64,000 bases of DNA from Leptospira vanthielii serovar Holland str. Waz Holland = ATCC 700522 (GCF_000332455.1 NZ_AOGY02000065.1:186001-250000), one strand, 5' to 3'. Positions 1-10,431 are shown, numbered from the stretch's first letter. The notes: generated from the letters alone by a model not told the origin. Numbers and translations are program-made.

Positions 1-2
1 TG

Positions 3-707
3 GTCACTCGTCTCTTTTACCAATTTGGATTAAAACGAGAGATGATTTTTCCGATTTTGGATTGGATTGATGAGAACCACCAGGAAACTGGTGGGGGCGC
101 CGAACAGTACTACTACAACCGGCTTTCTCCAGCGAGAAAAATCAAAAATGCTCCGTTGTATTCTCTCTCGGAACTCTTAGGGGTCAAGGGATTCGATCGG
201 TCCGTAGTTTATGAAAGTTTGAAGCCGAAGGATTATGATAAAAATAATTCCAAGGACTTTATGACTGAGGAGGAAAGAGCCCTTCGTTCCGATAAAGACT
301 ATGTGCTCTCAAATAATATTACTGCTTACCTTCCTGCGGGTGATTCCTATGATGACCGGATCAATATCAACACCGCACCCTATTTTGTCCTAATTTCCCT
401 TTCCGACTTTATGACCAAACAGGCCGCTATGAAAATTTTGAAACTCAAGTTGCAGAAAGGAGGCTATATTAAAGAATTGAAAGATCTGGAGACCGAACCT
501 GAATTCCAAGTCAAAACAACGGGGGATTTAACTCTGTATAAGGAACTGGCAGGGGAGGGAACAGATGTCTCTGGTGGGCGTATTAAAACCAAAGGCGAAA
601 TTTATAAAATCACAGGGGTTGGGATTATAAAGGATAAAGTGGTTCGAAAGGTTTCTGGTCTTTTTGACCTAACCAAAAACCAGATGTTATACTATACTGA
701 AGATTAA
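3..707 (+). CDS. gspK: Type II secretion minor pseudopilin GspK, C-terminal part (5' truncated by window)
   Basis: GspK caps the periplasmic pseudopilus of the type II secretion system together with GspI and GspJ. The frame is open from the first bases of the window, so the prepilin leader and N-terminal helix lie upstream; the ATG at 42 is internal. Visible features are an LDWIDEN segment near the start, typical of GspK, and a NINTAP segment about 110 residues later followed by helices that look like the helix-hairpin-helix part of GspK. The stop is 2 nt before gspL, which supports the family call. The alternative, another pseudopilin, is unlikely because those are shorter and lack this C-terminal region. 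Confidence 0.82.
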   Translation, partial: VTRLFYQFGLKREMIFPILDWIDENHQETGGGAEQYYYNRLSPARKIKNAPLYSLSELLGVKGFDRSVVYESLKPKDYDKNNSKDFMTEEERALRSDKDYVLSNNITAYLPAGDSYDDRININTAPYFVLISLSDFMTKQAAMKILKLKLQKGGYIKELKDLETEPEFQVKTTGDLTLYKELAGEGTDVSGGRIKTKGEIYKITGVGIIKDKVVRKVSGLFDLTKNQMLYYTED

Positions 708-709
708 TT

Positions 710-2332
710 ATGTTATCATTTGACCAATACCTAGCTATCGATTATGGTTCGACGTTTCTAAAAGGAGTCCTTTTTAAAAAAGTACTCGGGAAAGTGGTGA
801 TCCTTCGAACGGAGAGCCTTCCTGTTGTAGAACTGGACGAATCCGAAGGGGATCCCTTCGAATACAATATCATTCGTTTCATTCAAAGTTTTTTTCCTGA
901 GGAAAATCGTTTCCTTCTCAATTTGGGAATCCACAATCTTTTTGTTCGTGACCTAACTGTACCTTTGGTTTCAGAAAAAGCCATCCAAGAAGTATTACCC
1001 TTTGAAGTTGAAAACTTAGTTCCTTATCCTATGGAGGAACTGGAGGTCATTGGCAAAACTTGGAGATCGAATAAAGAAAACTCGGATGTCATTTCTTTCA
1101 ATGTCCACCATTCTGAACTCCTGCGTGCGTTAAAACCGTTTGCTAAGGGAGATCTTTCTTTATCTTGTTTATCACTGGATTCCTTTGCCCTTTCTTCTTT
1201 GGTAACAAAAAACTATCCATTGTTACTTGCGGAACAAACGATTCTCCAACTAGATCTTGGTGGAAAATATAGTATTCTTAATATCCTATTTGAAGGAAAA
1301 CTTCGTCATACCCGCCAAATTTATATTGGTGGTGAAGATGTGAGTTTGGAAATTGCCAATCTACTAAAAATCGAATTAGAAGATGCAAGGCTACTCAAGG
1401 AATCACTTCCTGTTGGATTCCTTTTTGAAACAATCGAAAAATCAGAAGAAACAAACTTTCTATCTCGATTTCATATCACAGCCACTCAGTGGAAATCCCT
1501 TCGAAAGTTTATATTAGCAAAAATTGAACAGCTGATCCATGAAGTGGAAAATAGTATCTTCTCACTTCCCGAAACAGAAAGACCAAACCTTATCCTTCTC
1601 TCCGGAGGGGCCAGTTTGTACCCAGGTCTTACTGCCTATTTGGAAGAAAAGTTAGGAATTAAAACTGGCCGTTATGAATTTTTAGGCATAACTGATCCAA
1701 GTTTTGTGACGGCAGTTGCTACAGGAACGCACTTTGAATCCCGTAACCGAGTCAATTTTTTGGAAACGGGATTTGCAAAAAAAATTCACACCAATAGGTT
1801 TAAATTATCTGCTTTCAAACCACACCTAATCCTCGTAAGTATTTCATTAGTATTATTGTTTGGCGTGTTTATTATCGGAATTGTTTTAGATAAACGTAAA
1901 ATTGCAGCCAACAAACAAGTATTAATTGAAAAATACAAAAATGGGATTGGTGGAGAACTGGGAGAGGATGAGGATCCGCTGAAACTCGCCTCTGACAAAC
2001 TAAAAGCAGAACGAAAGAAAACTGAAATCTATCGTTTGTTCCTTTCCCAGGAAAGTGTTTTGGATGTTTTGAACGAAGCCACTGAACAATTTCCTTCCCC
2101 AGAGGTATTACCGTTTATTTTGGATCAGTTTAATTTTGAAGAAAAAGAAATCCAAATTTACGGTAGGGTCAATGAATTTGGGGAAATTGGAACCATCCAA
2201 TCTGCGTTAGAAAAATCCGAAAAATTTACCAATATACAAATTCAAAACAAAAGACTGATCACTGGAGTGAATAAATTCAAAGTCAGTTTTAAAATCAAAA
2301 TGGATGTTGTGACTCCGAAGGATGAACCGTAA
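710..2332 (+). CDS. gspL: Type II secretion protein GspL, PilM-like actin-fold ATPase plus periplasmic domain
   Basis: GspL links the cytoplasmic ATPase GspE to the inner-membrane platform. Residues 1-340 look like the PilM/FtsA actin fold: a phosphate-1-like segment IDYGSTFLKG near residue 10, a phosphate-2-like LDLGGKYS near 183, and an adenosine-site-like LLSGGAS near 300. One membrane segment lies at about 372-392, followed by a charged coil and a small ferredoxin-like domain resembling PilN or the GspL C-terminus. At 540 residues it is longer than proteobacterial GspL (about 400). It sits between gspK (2 nt gap) and gspM (TAATG overlap). The retained nucleotide-site motifs are unusual for GspL, so PilM-PilN fusion is an equally fair description. 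Confidence 0.82.
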   Translation: MLSFDQYLAIDYGSTFLKGVLFKKVLGKVVILRTESLPVVELDESEGDPFEYNIIRFIQSFFPEENRFLLNLGIHNLFVRDLTVPLVSEKAIQEVLPFEVENLVPYPMEELEVIGKTWRSNKENSDVISFNVHHSELLRALKPFAKGDLSLSCLSLDSFALSSLVTKNYPLLLAEQTILQLDLGGKYSILNILFEGKLRHTRQIYIGGEDVSLEIANLLKIELEDARLLKESLPVGFLFETIEKSEETNFLSRFHITATQWKSLRKFILAKIEQLIHEVENSIFSLPETERPNLILLSGGASLYPGLTAYLEEKLGIKTGRYEFLGITDPSFVTAVATGTHFESRNRVNFLETGFAKKIHTNRFKLSAFKPHLILVSISLVLLFGVFIIGIVLDKRKIAANKQVLIEKYKNGIGGELGEDEDPLKLASDKLKAERKKTEIYRLFLSQESVLDVLNEATEQFPSPEVLPFILDQFNFEEKEIQIYGRVNEFGEIGTIQSALEKSEKFTNIQIQNKRLITGVNKFKVSFKIKMDVVTPKDEP

Positions 2333-2856
2333 TGTTTGATCGGCTCAATGATAGAGAACGTGTTTTAGTCACTGGTTTAATTAGCTTTGTAGCTTTACTT
2401 GGGATTTATACCATTATCACTTTATTTTCAGATTTGCGAAATAGTCTTACAGAAGAAATTTTTGAAACTAGAACACAGGCAACAGAACTTGATCGAGTGA
2501 TTCGAGAATATAATTATTTGCGTGGTTTACAATCAGGTGGAAGTGAAGAAGACGTGAGTGTCATGTATTCCAAACTCGATCAGATTTTGGTTCGATACAA
2601 TTTGAAAGACAAAGTCCAAACAATGAAAGATACAAGTAATGTAATCCAAAAGGATTATAACAAAATTACAATCGATGTATCGTTTCGCTCTGTACTTTTG
2701 CAGGACATTATTAAACTTGTATATGATATAGAAAAGAACAAACAAATTCAAGCAAAAGTAGACTTACTCAGTTTTCGAAAGCCGTTTGCTGAAAAAGAGA
2801 TATATGATGTGAACTTGAAAGTTTCATCGTATAGTCGTTTATCGAAAGGGAAATAA
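2332..2856 (+). CDS. gspM: Type II secretion protein GspM-like
   Basis: Bitopic inner-membrane protein expected to dimerise with GspL in the assembly platform. A hydrophobic segment spans about residues 13-35 (LVTGLISFVALLGIYTII), followed by a coiled region and a small alpha/beta domain of about 100 residues, the usual GspM/PilO layout. Length 174 residues is normal. The start ATG overlaps the gspL stop (TAATG), indicating translational coupling. Sequence identity to known GspM is weak by eye; the call rests mostly on topology and gene order. Confidence 0.68.
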   Translation: MFDRLNDRERVLVTGLISFVALLGIYTIITLFSDLRNSLTEEIFETRTQATELDRVIREYNYLRGLQSGGSEEDVSVMYSKLDQILVRYNLKDKVQTMKDTSNVIQKDYNKITIDVSFRSVLLQDIIKLVYDIEKNKQIQAKVDLLSFRKPFAEKEIYDVNLKVSSYSRLSKGK

Positions 2857-2857
2857 T

Positions 2858-3820
2858 ATGCCAAAAGAAACTGAATTGGAAGAAGATTTTCTTAACGAAG
2901 AAGACCAAGAGATTCAAGAAAGTCTTCTGGAAGACGACGGTGATTTGTTTGATGAGGATGGTGATGAAGAACACTCAAAACTAAATCGCAATCAAATTTT
3001 TTCACTTGTGGCCATTACTATTTTATCCTTTTTCGTATTTACTCTATTTATATTTCCGTTGAGCGAAATTGTTCGCTCTGTTTTGATCAAAACAGGTAAA
3101 GAAACCGGAATCTTTATGGATGCAAAAGAAATCCATTTCCCTATGATTGGGAGAAAGTCTTTTGATAGTTTTGTTGCTAGTTTCCCGTCTGGCACTTCAA
3201 TTAAAGCAGAAGAAATTAGTTTGGGAGTTTCTTTATTCGGTCTTCTCCAGTCCAGGTTGGAAGGAGATGCAAACATCGGGTATTTTAGTTTTGAAGGAGG
3301 TGAGTGGGCTGCAGGTATCCAAACTTTGGATATTCCCCTCCGTTTGTCTTCGATAGATGATAAAGTTACTAAATGGAATGGGGAAGGAGAAATTGACTTA
3401 TCTGGTGGAAAAATCAAAGAATCCGCAGAAATCCCATTTTTAGGCAGCTTAAAAGGAACTGATATTCGTAAGGCGAATATTGTTTTTAAGATTCGTTCCG
3501 GTAAATTACTTCTGGAACGAGGAAGTTTAGAGTCATCTTTTGCTAAATTTCAATTCCAAGGTGTGGTTCGTCTTTCGGATACTTTAGCTTATTCTCAGTT
3601 AGATCTAAAAGTGTGTTTCACTTTGACAGAAAAATTTGCCCAGGAACGACAAGACTTAGTCGGTATGTTGGCACTTCTTCCGCAGGAAGGGGGAAAAACT
3701 TGTATCCCAATCCGAGGTACTTTTTCGTCTCCTAAAGTGGACCTTCCCAACTTAAATCAGTTAGGTGGTTCGGCACCAAAAGCAGAAGAGACTTCAATTG
3801 AACCGGCTCCCGTTCCGTAA
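2858..3820 (+). CDS. gspN: GspN-like / AsmA-like inner-membrane protein
   Basis: The N-terminus (residues 1-46) is strikingly acidic, followed by a membrane segment at about 47-70 and a long periplasmic beta-rich region with alternating hydrophobic residues, as in GspN and AsmA-type proteins. The C-terminus ends in a Pro/Glu-rich tail. It begins 1 nt after the gspM stop and is the last gene before two hairpins, which places it at the end of the type II secretion operon where gspN is found in other bacteria. The function of GspN is not well defined; it may help periplasmic assembly or protein-lipid contacts. The call is based on position and architecture more than motifs. Confidence 0.62.
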   Translation: MPKETELEEDFLNEEDQEIQESLLEDDGDLFDEDGDEEHSKLNRNQIFSLVAITILSFFVFTLFIFPLSEIVRSVLIKTGKETGIFMDAKEIHFPMIGRKSFDSFVASFPSGTSIKAEEISLGVSLFGLLQSRLEGDANIGYFSFEGGEWAAGIQTLDIPLRLSSIDDKVTKWNGEGEIDLSGGKIKESAEIPFLGSLKGTDIRKANIVFKIRSGKLLLERGSLESSFAKFQFQGVVRLSDTLAYSQLDLKVCFTLTEKFAQERQDLVGMLALLPQEGGKTCIPIRGTFSSPKVDLPNLNQLGGSAPKAEETSIEPAPVP

Positions 3821-3860
3821 TCTATCTTAAATTTCCAATTTTATAAATGAATTGAGAACA

Positions 3861-3894
3861 ATAAAAACAAGCAGATAATCCTTCTTGTTTTTAT
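3861..3894 (+). terminator. AT-rich hairpin after the gsp operon
   Basis: Perfect 11-bp stem (ATAAAAACAAG at 3861-3871 with its complement at 3884-3894) around a 12-nt loop, 40 nt after the gspN stop. The 3' arm ends in a run of T, so it could work as an intrinsic terminator, although the stem is weak. Confidence 0.5.
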
Positions 3895-3967
3895 ACTAGA
3901 ATTTGATTTTCTCTTTAGGATAAGAGGGAACAAAAACACCAATGACCACCTATGTTTAGATAAAAAA

Positions 3968-4000
3968 AAGACCTAAACTTAAAGCTTAGGTCTTTTTTTC
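3968..4000. terminator. Bidirectional intrinsic terminator between gspN and nrdJ
   Basis: Stem AAAGACCTAA / TTAGGTCTTT with an A-run on one side and a T-run on the other, so each strand gives a hairpin followed by T residues. It lies between two convergent genes and probably ends nrdJ transcripts (minus) and read-through from the gsp operon (plus). Confidence 0.8.
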
Positions 4001-4059
4001 CTTCACCCAAACCCTAAATTGCATTGCAATCAGAGTTTGGTTATTTTTGTGGAGTTAGC

Positions 4060-7000
4060 TTACGAACAACCAGTAGTGGATCCGCAAGAGATACACTTGA
4101 GGCAAGCACCGTTACGAACCATCTGGAAGGAACCACATTCTGTACAGGAATCTCCTGTATAACCTTTGGTTCTGGCCTCTGCGATGATTTTAAGAGTTGC
4201 CGCTGCCGATTGTGCTGCGGTTGGTTGTGTTGTACCACCTGCCACTGCCACCGGTTCTGGTTTTTCTTCCAATACAGACTTCATCGAAATAGGGGCAACA
4301 TGTAGCGGAGCACGAAGTCCGCTACTTTCCTGCTTTCCCACTAGATCTTTGCTTGGTTCTGCTTTCCTTCCTACTTCATCAGTTCTTAGATCTTCAGGAG
4401 ATACTTGTGCCAAGTCGTATCTACCAAGGTAAGTGATGGCAAGTTCTCTAAAGATGTAATCGATCACAGAGGTTGACATCTTAATATGAGGGTTGCCAGA
4501 AACCATACCGTTTGGCTCAAATTTGAAGAATGTAAATGCTTCTACAAATTCTTCTAAGGGAACTCCATGTTGGAGGCCAAGAGAAACCGCAATCGCAAAT
4601 GCATTCATTAAAGATCGGAAAGCCGCCCCTTCTTTGTGCATATCGATAAAAATCTCACCGATTTGGCCATCTTCGTATTCTCCTGTGCGAAGGTATACTT
4701 TGTGCCCCCCAACCATAGCTTTTTGCGTATAACCTGCACGACGGTGTGGGAGTTTTCTCCTTTCCGCAATGTATTTATAAACAAGTTTTTCTGCCACTTC
4801 TGTTACGGTTTTTGGAGCAGAGGAAGTTTGGAGTTCTTCCTCTTCTTCTCCCACAGCACTTAACAACTGAAATACGGAGTTAAGTGGTTGTGAAAGTTTA
4901 GATCCGTCACGGTAAAGTGCATTAGCTTTGATCATCACTTTCCAAGACATGAGGTATGCATTTTTCACATCCTCAATGGTTGCCTCCTCGGGAAGATTGA
5001 TCGTTTTGGAGATAGCACCCGAAATGAATGGTTGAGCCGCAGCCATAATTCGGATATGTGATTGATAAGATAAAAATCGTTTTCCGTATTTTCCACATTT
5101 GTTTGCACAATCAAAAACTGCTAAGTCTTTCTCTTTGATGAAAGGTGCATTTTCGATGGTCATCGTTCCGCAAACATAATCGTTTGCTTGTGCGATTTCA
5201 TCTGCTGAAAATCCCAATGTTTCCAAAAGGTTAAAACTCATGGAGTTGTAAACGGTCGAATCGATTCCCAACGTTTTAGAAAGGAAATCTTCACCTAACG
5301 TGAATTTATTGAATGCAAATTGGATATCGAAAACGAAGGGAAGTTGTTTTTCGAGTTTTTCCAAAACATCTTCTGTAAAACCTTTTTCTTTCAAACGAGC
5401 CGTGTTCACACCCGGTGCTCCGTTGAATGTCGCATGGCCTTTACAGTAGTTGACTATCGCATCTTGTTCGGCTTGGCTATAACCAAGTTTTTTCAATGCA
5501 GCAGGAACGGATTGGTTGATGATTTTGAAATAACCACCACCAGCCAATTTTTTGTATTTCACAAGAGCAAAGTCCGGTTCAATCCCTGTAGTATCGCAGT
5601 CCATAACAAGGCCAATGGTTCCAGTAGGTGCAATCACTGTTACTTGTGCGTTGCGATATCCATACAATTCCCCAAGTTCTAGGGCTCTGTCGGAATCTTC
5701 TTTTGCTGCTTCGAGTAGGTAAGAAGGAAGAAACGATGGATTGATTCCCACCGGAGTGATGGTGAGGCCTTCGTATTCTTCTTTTGGTGCATTGTAAGCG
5801 GCACGTCTATGGTTACGAATCACTCGGAGCATATGGTCTTTGTTTTTTTCGTATCCAACAAATGGTCCGAGTTCCTTTGCCATCTCTGCCGAAGTTGCAT
5901 ACGAGGACATATGCATAATGGAAGAAATTGCACCAGTGACAGCCATGGCTTCTTGTGAATCATAAGGGATTCCCATGATCATAAGCAAAGAACCAAGGTT
6001 AGCATATCCGAGTCCCAAAGTTCTGAATTTGTAGGATAGTTCGGCAATTTCTTTGGAAGGGAACTGAGCCATAAGCACAGACACTTCTAAGATGATGGTC
6101 CAAACTTTGTTTAAGTAGCGGTATCCTTCTACGTCAAAGGTTCCGTCTTCTTTTAAGAATTTAACAAGGTTTGCGGAAGCCAAGTTACATGCCGTGTTGT
6201 CGAGGAACATATACTCAGAACATGGGTTTGAAGCATTGATGGCACCGTCTTCAGGACATGTATGCCATTCATTGATCGTGCTATGATACTGTGTTCCAGG
6301 ATCTGCAGAATTCCAAGCGGCATTCGCAATTTTTTCCCAAAGGTCACGGGCACGTAGTGTTCTGGAAGGTTTTGGTTCCCGACCCGCAGCACGAGCTCTC
6401 TCTTTTTCTGTTCGAAAATAGAGGTTAAAAGGAAGATCTTTTTCGACTGCTTCCATAAACTCATTTGTGATTCGAACTGAGTTATTGGAATTTTGGCCAG
6501 AAACAGTATTGTATGCTTCGGACTGCCAGTCAGTGGTTAACTCTTCAAAGAGCAGGTCTTTGTATCCTTGTCTGGATAAGTCAATCACTCGTTTGATGTA
6601 GTTGTCTGGAACAAATGCCTTTCTAGCCTTTTGGATCGCTTTTTTGAGATCCCCATTGACAGTGGGGTCGTAGGTGCCTTCACCAAGTGTTTGTTTGGCG
6701 GCTGAACAAGCAGCCATAATATCGTTTAAAAGGCGATTGTTAAGGATTGATCCTGTGACAAGGGATGCCACTTTTTTCTCTTCTTGGACTTTCCAATCAA
6801 TGAATTCTTCGATGTCTGGATGGTCCATATCAAGGCATACCATCTTCGCTGCACGACGAGTGGTTCCCCCAGATTTAATCGCACCAGCGGCTCTGTCCCC
6901 AATCTTTAAAAAAGACATGAGGCCGGAACTTTTACCACCGCCAGAGAGTGGTTCATTGGCAGAACGTAAATTTGAGAAATTGGTTCCTGTTCCCGATCCG

Positions 7001-7680
7001 TATTTAAAAAGACGAGCTTCACGAACCCAAAGGTCCATGATTCCCCCTTCATTGACTAAGTCGTCATCCACAGATTGGATAAAACATGCATGAGGTTGTG
7101 GGTGTTCGTAAGAAGAGGCAGATCTTACAAGCTTTCCAGATTTTGGATCCACATAATAATGTCCTTGTGACTTTCCATCAATTCCGTAAGCCCAGTGAAG
7201 TCCTGTGTTGAACCACTGCGGGGAATTGGGTGCAGCCATTTGACTTGCGAGCATAAAAATAACTTCTTCATAGAAGACACGAGCACTGTCTTCATCGGTA
7301 AAATAACCGTGTTTATAACCCCAATAAGTCCAACATCCCGCAAGGCGGTGGAACACTTGTTTGGAATCAGATTCTCCTACAAACCTGTCTTCAGGATTGA
7401 GGGCGATGAGTTTTTCATCATCAGGAACCGAACGTTGTAGCCATTCGGGGATTCCTTTTTCTGCAATTTTTTTGAGATATTTGGGAACACCTTTCCGGCG
7501 AAAGTATTTCTGCGCGAGGATATCTGTTGCTACTTGTGACCAAAAATCCGGAACTTCGACTCCGTTTGCCTCAAATACAACGGATCCGTCCGTATTCGTA
7601 ATTTTAGAATCCTTACGGACCCAAGTAAGATTCGGGTACAAACCCTTATTCCCTTTGGTAAAATGCCTCTCAATTTTCAT
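4060..7680 (-). CDS. nrdJ: Adenosylcobalamin-dependent (class II) ribonucleoside-diphosphate reductase
   Basis: Reduces ribonucleotides to deoxyribonucleotides using a cobalamin-derived thiyl radical, so it works with or without oxygen. The 1206-residue length fits the large vitamin B12-dependent family. Visible motifs: NSPQWFNTG at 152-160; an NPCSE segment near residue 485 carrying an active-site cysteine, followed by LDNTACNL; the [19 protein letters not shown] segment near residue 690; and a C-terminal cysteine-rich tail (C-x2-C, C-x2-C, final GCS) at 1179-1206 that resembles a zinc-ribbon/redox tail that re-reduces the active site. It is monocistronic and ends at a bidirectional terminator. 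I saw no cobalamin riboswitch and no convincing NrdR box upstream. Confidence 0.96.
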   Translation of the reverse strand: MKIERHFTKGNKGLYPNLTWVRKDSKITNTDGSVVFEANGVEVPDFWSQVATDILAQKYFRRKGVPKYLKKIAEKGIPEWLQRSVPDDEKLIALNPEDRFVGESDSKQVFHRLAGCWTYWGYKHGYFTDEDSARVFYEEVIFMLASQMAAPNSPQWFNTGLHWAYGIDGKSQGHYYVDPKSGKLVRSASSYEHPQPHACFIQSVDDDLVNEGGIMDLWVREARLFKYGSGTGTNFSNLRSANEPLSGGGKSSGLMSFLKIGDRAAGAIKSGGTTRRAAKMVCLDMDHPDIEEFIDWKVQEEKKVASLVTGSILNNRLLNDIMAACSAAKQTLGEGTYDPTVNGDLKKAIQKARKAFVPDNYIKRVIDLSRQGYKDLLFEELTTDWQSEAYNTVSGQNSNNSVRITNEFMEAVEKDLPFNLYFRTEKERARAAGREPKPSRTLRARDLWEKIANAAWNSADPGTQYHSTINEWHTCPEDGAINASNPCSEYMFLDNTACNLASANLVKFLKEDGTFDVEGYRYLNKVWTIILEVSVLMAQFPSKEIAELSYKFRTLGLGYANLGSLLMIMGIPYDSQEAMAVTGAISSIMHMSSYATSAEMAKELGPFVGYEKNKDHMLRVIRNHRRAAYNAPKEEYEGLTITPVGINPSFLPSYLLEAAKEDSDRALELGELYGYRNAQVTVIAPTGTIGLVMDCDTTGIEPDFALVKYKKLAGGGYFKIINQSVPAALKKLGYSQAEQDAIVNYCKGHATFNGAPGVNTARLKEKGFTEDVLEKLEKQLPFVFDIQFAFNKFTLGEDFLSKTLGIDSTVYNSMSFNLLETLGFSADEIAQANDYVCGTMTIENAPFIKEKDLAVFDCANKCGKYGKRFLSYQSHIRIMAAAQPFISGAISKTINLPEEATIEDVKNAYLMSWKVMIKANALYRDGSKLSQPLNSVFQLLSAVGEEEEELQTSSAPKTVTEVAEKLVYKYIAERRKLPHRRAGYTQKAMVGGHKVYLRTGEYEDGQIGEIFIDMHKEGAAFRSLMNAFAIAVSLGLQHGVPLEEFVEAFTFFKFEPNGMVSGNPHIKMSTSVIDYIFRELAITYLGRYDLAQVSPEDLRTDEVGRKAEPSKDLVGKQESSGLRAPLHVAPISMKSVLEEKPEPVAVAGGTTQPTAAQSAAATLKIIAEARTKGYTGDSCTECGSFQMVRNGACLKCISCGSTTGCS

Positions 7681-7856
7681 GCAGACCCCATCTACAACAA
7701 CATATACAATTTCTATTTTTTTCCCCTACCAGGAGTGGAGAGGATTATGTCACAATGAGGGAATCTTTAGTTGGAAACATCCATTTTTTAAGCTAAGGAA
7801 GCCTGATTTTTTAGAATTTTTTCAATATTTCTGTAAGCTCTGAATGTTTTTTTTCG

Positions 7857-7884
7857 TTGACCTAGCGACCTTCCTACGTAGCAT
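7857..7884 (+). promoter_or_regulatory. Sigma-70-like promoter of tRNA-Asn
   Basis: A -35 TTGACC (7857-7862), 16-nt spacer and -10 TAGCAT (7879-7884) sit 17 bp before the mature tRNA 5' end. Position and consensus match are good, but no experimental start site is known. Confidence 0.5.
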
Positions 7885-7901
7885 GGTCACAGATTCGAGA
7901 T

Positions 7902-7979
<78 letters not shown>

Positions 7980-7995
7980 CGTTTCTGAATGAGTT

Positions 7996-8733
7996 TTGAA
8001 ACCCATCGGCTCGCAAAAAATCCCTCTCGTTTTCTTAAACTTCCTAGGGTTCTCCCCAGATTTCAAGCAGATTCCGCACCAAAAACCCAAATCTATCATT
8101 GTTCTTTTTAGTTTTCTCTTTTTTCTTTGCCAATTCCCTCTTTCCAGTGAAGGGAATTCTCCGCCAGAATCTCCCCTTTGGAACTCAGAACAGATCCTTT
8201 TCATTACCGCAAGAGCCGGTGAATCTACGGGACATTTAGATTTTTTTACTCTAAACGAGGGAGAATGGACTGCAGTGGTCGAAAAAATACCCGTGCGTCT
8301 AGGACGAAATGGGCTCATCCTCAAGGAACTAAAAAGAGAAGGGGATGGATACACTCCAGCAAGTAGTTATCCCATCCAAAGGATCATTGGAAAACAAAAA
8401 AGGAAAATTCGAAATTTAGAATACACTCAAATTCGAAAAAACTACTACTGGAGTGATAACCCTAAGTCAAAAAATTACAACCAAATGATCAAACACCGCG
8501 AAAAAGAGGCAGTGGCACTTTGGAATTCTTATATTTACGATTTATTTGTAGTGATTGAACACAATACAAATCCTGCTATTTTGGGAAGGGGAAGTATGTT
8601 ATTCCTTCATGTTTGGAACGAAGATAACCCAACATCAGGATGTGTGGGTGTCTCAAAAGAAGTTTTGGAGACTTTAGTTTCCGTGTTAGATGGTAATAGG
8701 AAACCTAGTATTTCCATCCAAATTTTGGATTGA
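7996..8733 (+). CDS. Exported L,D-transpeptidase (YkuD)-like protein
   Basis: Probable periplasmic enzyme that forms or edits peptidoglycan cross-links or anchors proteins. A hydrophobic segment at about 33-46 looks like a signal or anchor; the 32 residues before it suggest that the true start may lie later at a non-ATG codon. The catalytic domain shows KREGDGYTPASSYPI near 113-127, matching the 'GDGxTPxGxY' entry of YkuD domains, then H205 in FLHVW and C216 in TSGCVGVS, the expected His/Cys pair. The last motif departs from the usual SHGCIR. It begins 18 nt after tRNA-Asn and is probably transcribed separately. Confidence 0.78.
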   Translation: MKPIGSQKIPLVFLNFLGFSPDFKQIPHQKPKSIIVLFSFLFFLCQFPLSSEGNSPPESPLWNSEQILFITARAGESTGHLDFFTLNEGEWTAVVEKIPVRLGRNGLILKELKREGDGYTPASSYPIQRIIGKQKRKIRNLEYTQIRKNYYWSDNPKSKNYNQMIKHREKEAVALWNSYIYDLFVVIEHNTNPAILGRGSMLFLHVWNEDNPTSGCVGVSKEVLETLVSVLDGNRKPSISIQILD

Positions 8734-8744
8734 GGAAACACTCC

Positions 8745-8815
8745 CTACGCCACCGATCGGAGTGAAAATCCTTTGCAAAAGCAAAGATTGGAACGGAGAG
8801 CGGGATCGCATAATG
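8745..8815. repeat. Candidate extragenic palindromic element
   Basis: Non-coding block just after the transpeptidase gene, GC-richer than its surroundings. It holds a CCGATCGG palindrome, a CTTTGC-AAAA-GCAAAG stem-loop (8771-8786) and purine-rich segments GGAGTGAAAATC and GGAACGGAGAGCGGGATCG. This layout is like dispersed extragenic repeats that follow genes in several bacterial phyla. I saw no second copy in the window, so its repeat status is inferred. The rest of the 8734-8964 gap is AT-rich and shows nothing else. Confidence 0.35.
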
Positions 8816-8964
8816 GTTAAAATTGTTATTTTAATTAGATTTGCGAGGCACAAAAATTAAATTTTCTATTCTTGATAATTTGAATATTCTGAAAATATAA
8901 AAAACCGGCATTTGTAGTCAATACCGGAAAAATATGTTGTTTAGGTTTAGAGTTGATTAGAAGA

Positions 8965-10431
8965 TTAAAAAGTTTTTACTGCAAAGTCTTTGTAGTCAGG
9001 TGTTTTCATTTCCTTTTCCCACTGACTCCAAGTATAGGGCCACATCGCAGGATCTCCGTCTGGGTCCAAATACCAACTTTGACAGCCGCCGAGCCATACC
9101 GTACTACCCATACCAGCTTTGAGATAAGCTGCAAATTGTTTTAATGCTTCTTCTGTAGTTTCGATTTCGTCAAATTTCTTTTTTCTCCAATCGTTAATCA
9201 CTTTCATAACATATTTGGTTTGGACTTCGCTCATCGCAATTACTGAGAAGTTTCCAATTGGTGTATTGGGTCCCAACATAAGCACAAAATTAGGAAAGTG
9301 AGGAATGAATAAAGACCTGTAGGCTTGGACTTTCTTTTTCCAAACTGTATCGATGTTAATTCCATTTTTTCCAGTTAGGTTCATTGGTCTCATAAAGTTG
9401 AATGGATGAAATCCTGTCGCTAGGACTAAAATATCCAATTCGTGAAGTGTTCCGTCCTTTGTAACAACTCCTTTTTCGGTAATTTTTTCAATACCTTCGG
9501 TAACTAAATCTGCATTCGGTTTTTGGATGGCATCATAGAATGTAGAGTTTACAATTACGCGTTTGCATCCTACCCGATAGTTAGGTGTTAGTTTGGCGCG
9601 GAGTACGGGATCTTTAATGGAATTTCTGAGATTCCGTTTGCAAAGAAAACTCATAAGTAAATGAGGGATTTTTTTACCAATCACTGCTTTAGAGAACGTT
9701 TGTTCTACGGCAAAGGTATACCATTTGTGGAATCGCTTTAATATATTTGTATCCTTTCTCCAACGTTCTTTTTCCTTTTCGGAATAATTGGTATCGGGAA
9801 TTTGAATGATCCATTGCGGTGTTCTTTGGAATACGGAAACTTTTTTCCCCACTTTGATCAATTCTGGAATGACTTGGGCTGCTGTAGAGCCTGTTCCGAT
9901 GATACCAATTCTTTTTCCTTTTAAATCTACAGAATGATCCCATTCGGCTGTGTGAAAACATTTACCTTTAAAGGAACTTAGTCCTTGGATCTCGGGCCGG
10001 GCAGGGTGGTGCAAAATTCCTGTTGCGGAAATTAAAAAATCGGAAACGTATGTTTTTCCTTGGTTGGTTTTAGTAGTCCACTTTCCATTGTTATATGATG
10101 CTTCGCTAACTGCTTCATTGAAGTGAATTCTAGGAGTTACTTTGTATTTATCGCTGACTCGTTTGAAGTAAGTTTGGATTTCATCCCCATGGGCAAAACG
10201 GTGGCTCCACTCTGGATTTGGTTCAAAACTATAAGTATACATATGAGCAGGGATGTCACAGGCAACACCTGGATAGGTGTTTTCTCTCCAAGTTCCCCCT
10301 AGATCATTTTTTTTCTCTAATATGGTAACATCCGTGATCCCTGCTTTTTCTAATTCAATCGCAAGTAGAATGCCAGTCATCCCAGCACCTATGACCACAA
10401 CGGAAGGATTTCTAAGAAGTGATGTTGTCAT
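8965..10431 (-). CDS. Flavin-containing (Baeyer-Villiger-type) monooxygenase
   Basis: NADPH- and FAD-dependent oxygenase that would insert oxygen into ketones or related substrates. Evidence: FAD-binding GAGMTG at 15-20; GGTWRENTYPG near 45-55, typical of Baeyer-Villiger enzymes; the fingerprint F-x-G-x3-H-x3-W-D realised as F154, G156, H160, W164, D165; a second dinucleotide fold GTGSTA at 179-184 for NADPH; and an ATGFHPF segment near residue 340. Length 488 is usual. It is divergent from the arsR gene with a 367-bp spacer that contains two perfect dyads. The substrate cannot be predicted. Confidence 0.87.
   Translation of the reverse strand: MTTSLLRNPSVVVIGAGMTGILLAIELEKAGITDVTILEKKNDLGGTWRENTYPGVACDIPAHMYTYSFEPNPEWSHRFAHGDEIQTYFKRVSDKYKVTPRIHFNEAVSEASYNNGKWTTKTNQGKTYVSDFLISATGILHHPARPEIQGLSSFKGKCFHTAEWDHSVDLKGKRIGIIGTGSTAAQVIPELIKVGKKVSVFQRTPQWIIQIPDTNYSEKEKERWRKDTNILKRFHKWYTFAVEQTFSKAVIGKKIPHLLMSFLCKRNLRNSIKDPVLRAKLTPNYRVGCKRVIVNSTFYDAIQKPNADLVTEGIEKITEKGVVTKDGTLHELDILVLATGFHPFNFMRPMNLTGKNGINIDTVWKKKVQAYRSLFIPHFPNFVLMLGPNTPIGNFSVIAMSEVQTKYVMKVINDWRKKKFDEIETTEEALKQFAAYLKAGMGSTVWLGGCQSWYLDPDGDPAMWPYTWSQWEKEMKTPDYKDFAVKTF

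Noticed and set aside
7681..7760. AT-rich TATA-containing segment upstream of nrdJ considered as an NrdR box or cobalamin riboswitch
   Set aside because: The match to the paired NrdR palindromes is poor and no riboswitch core could be made out.
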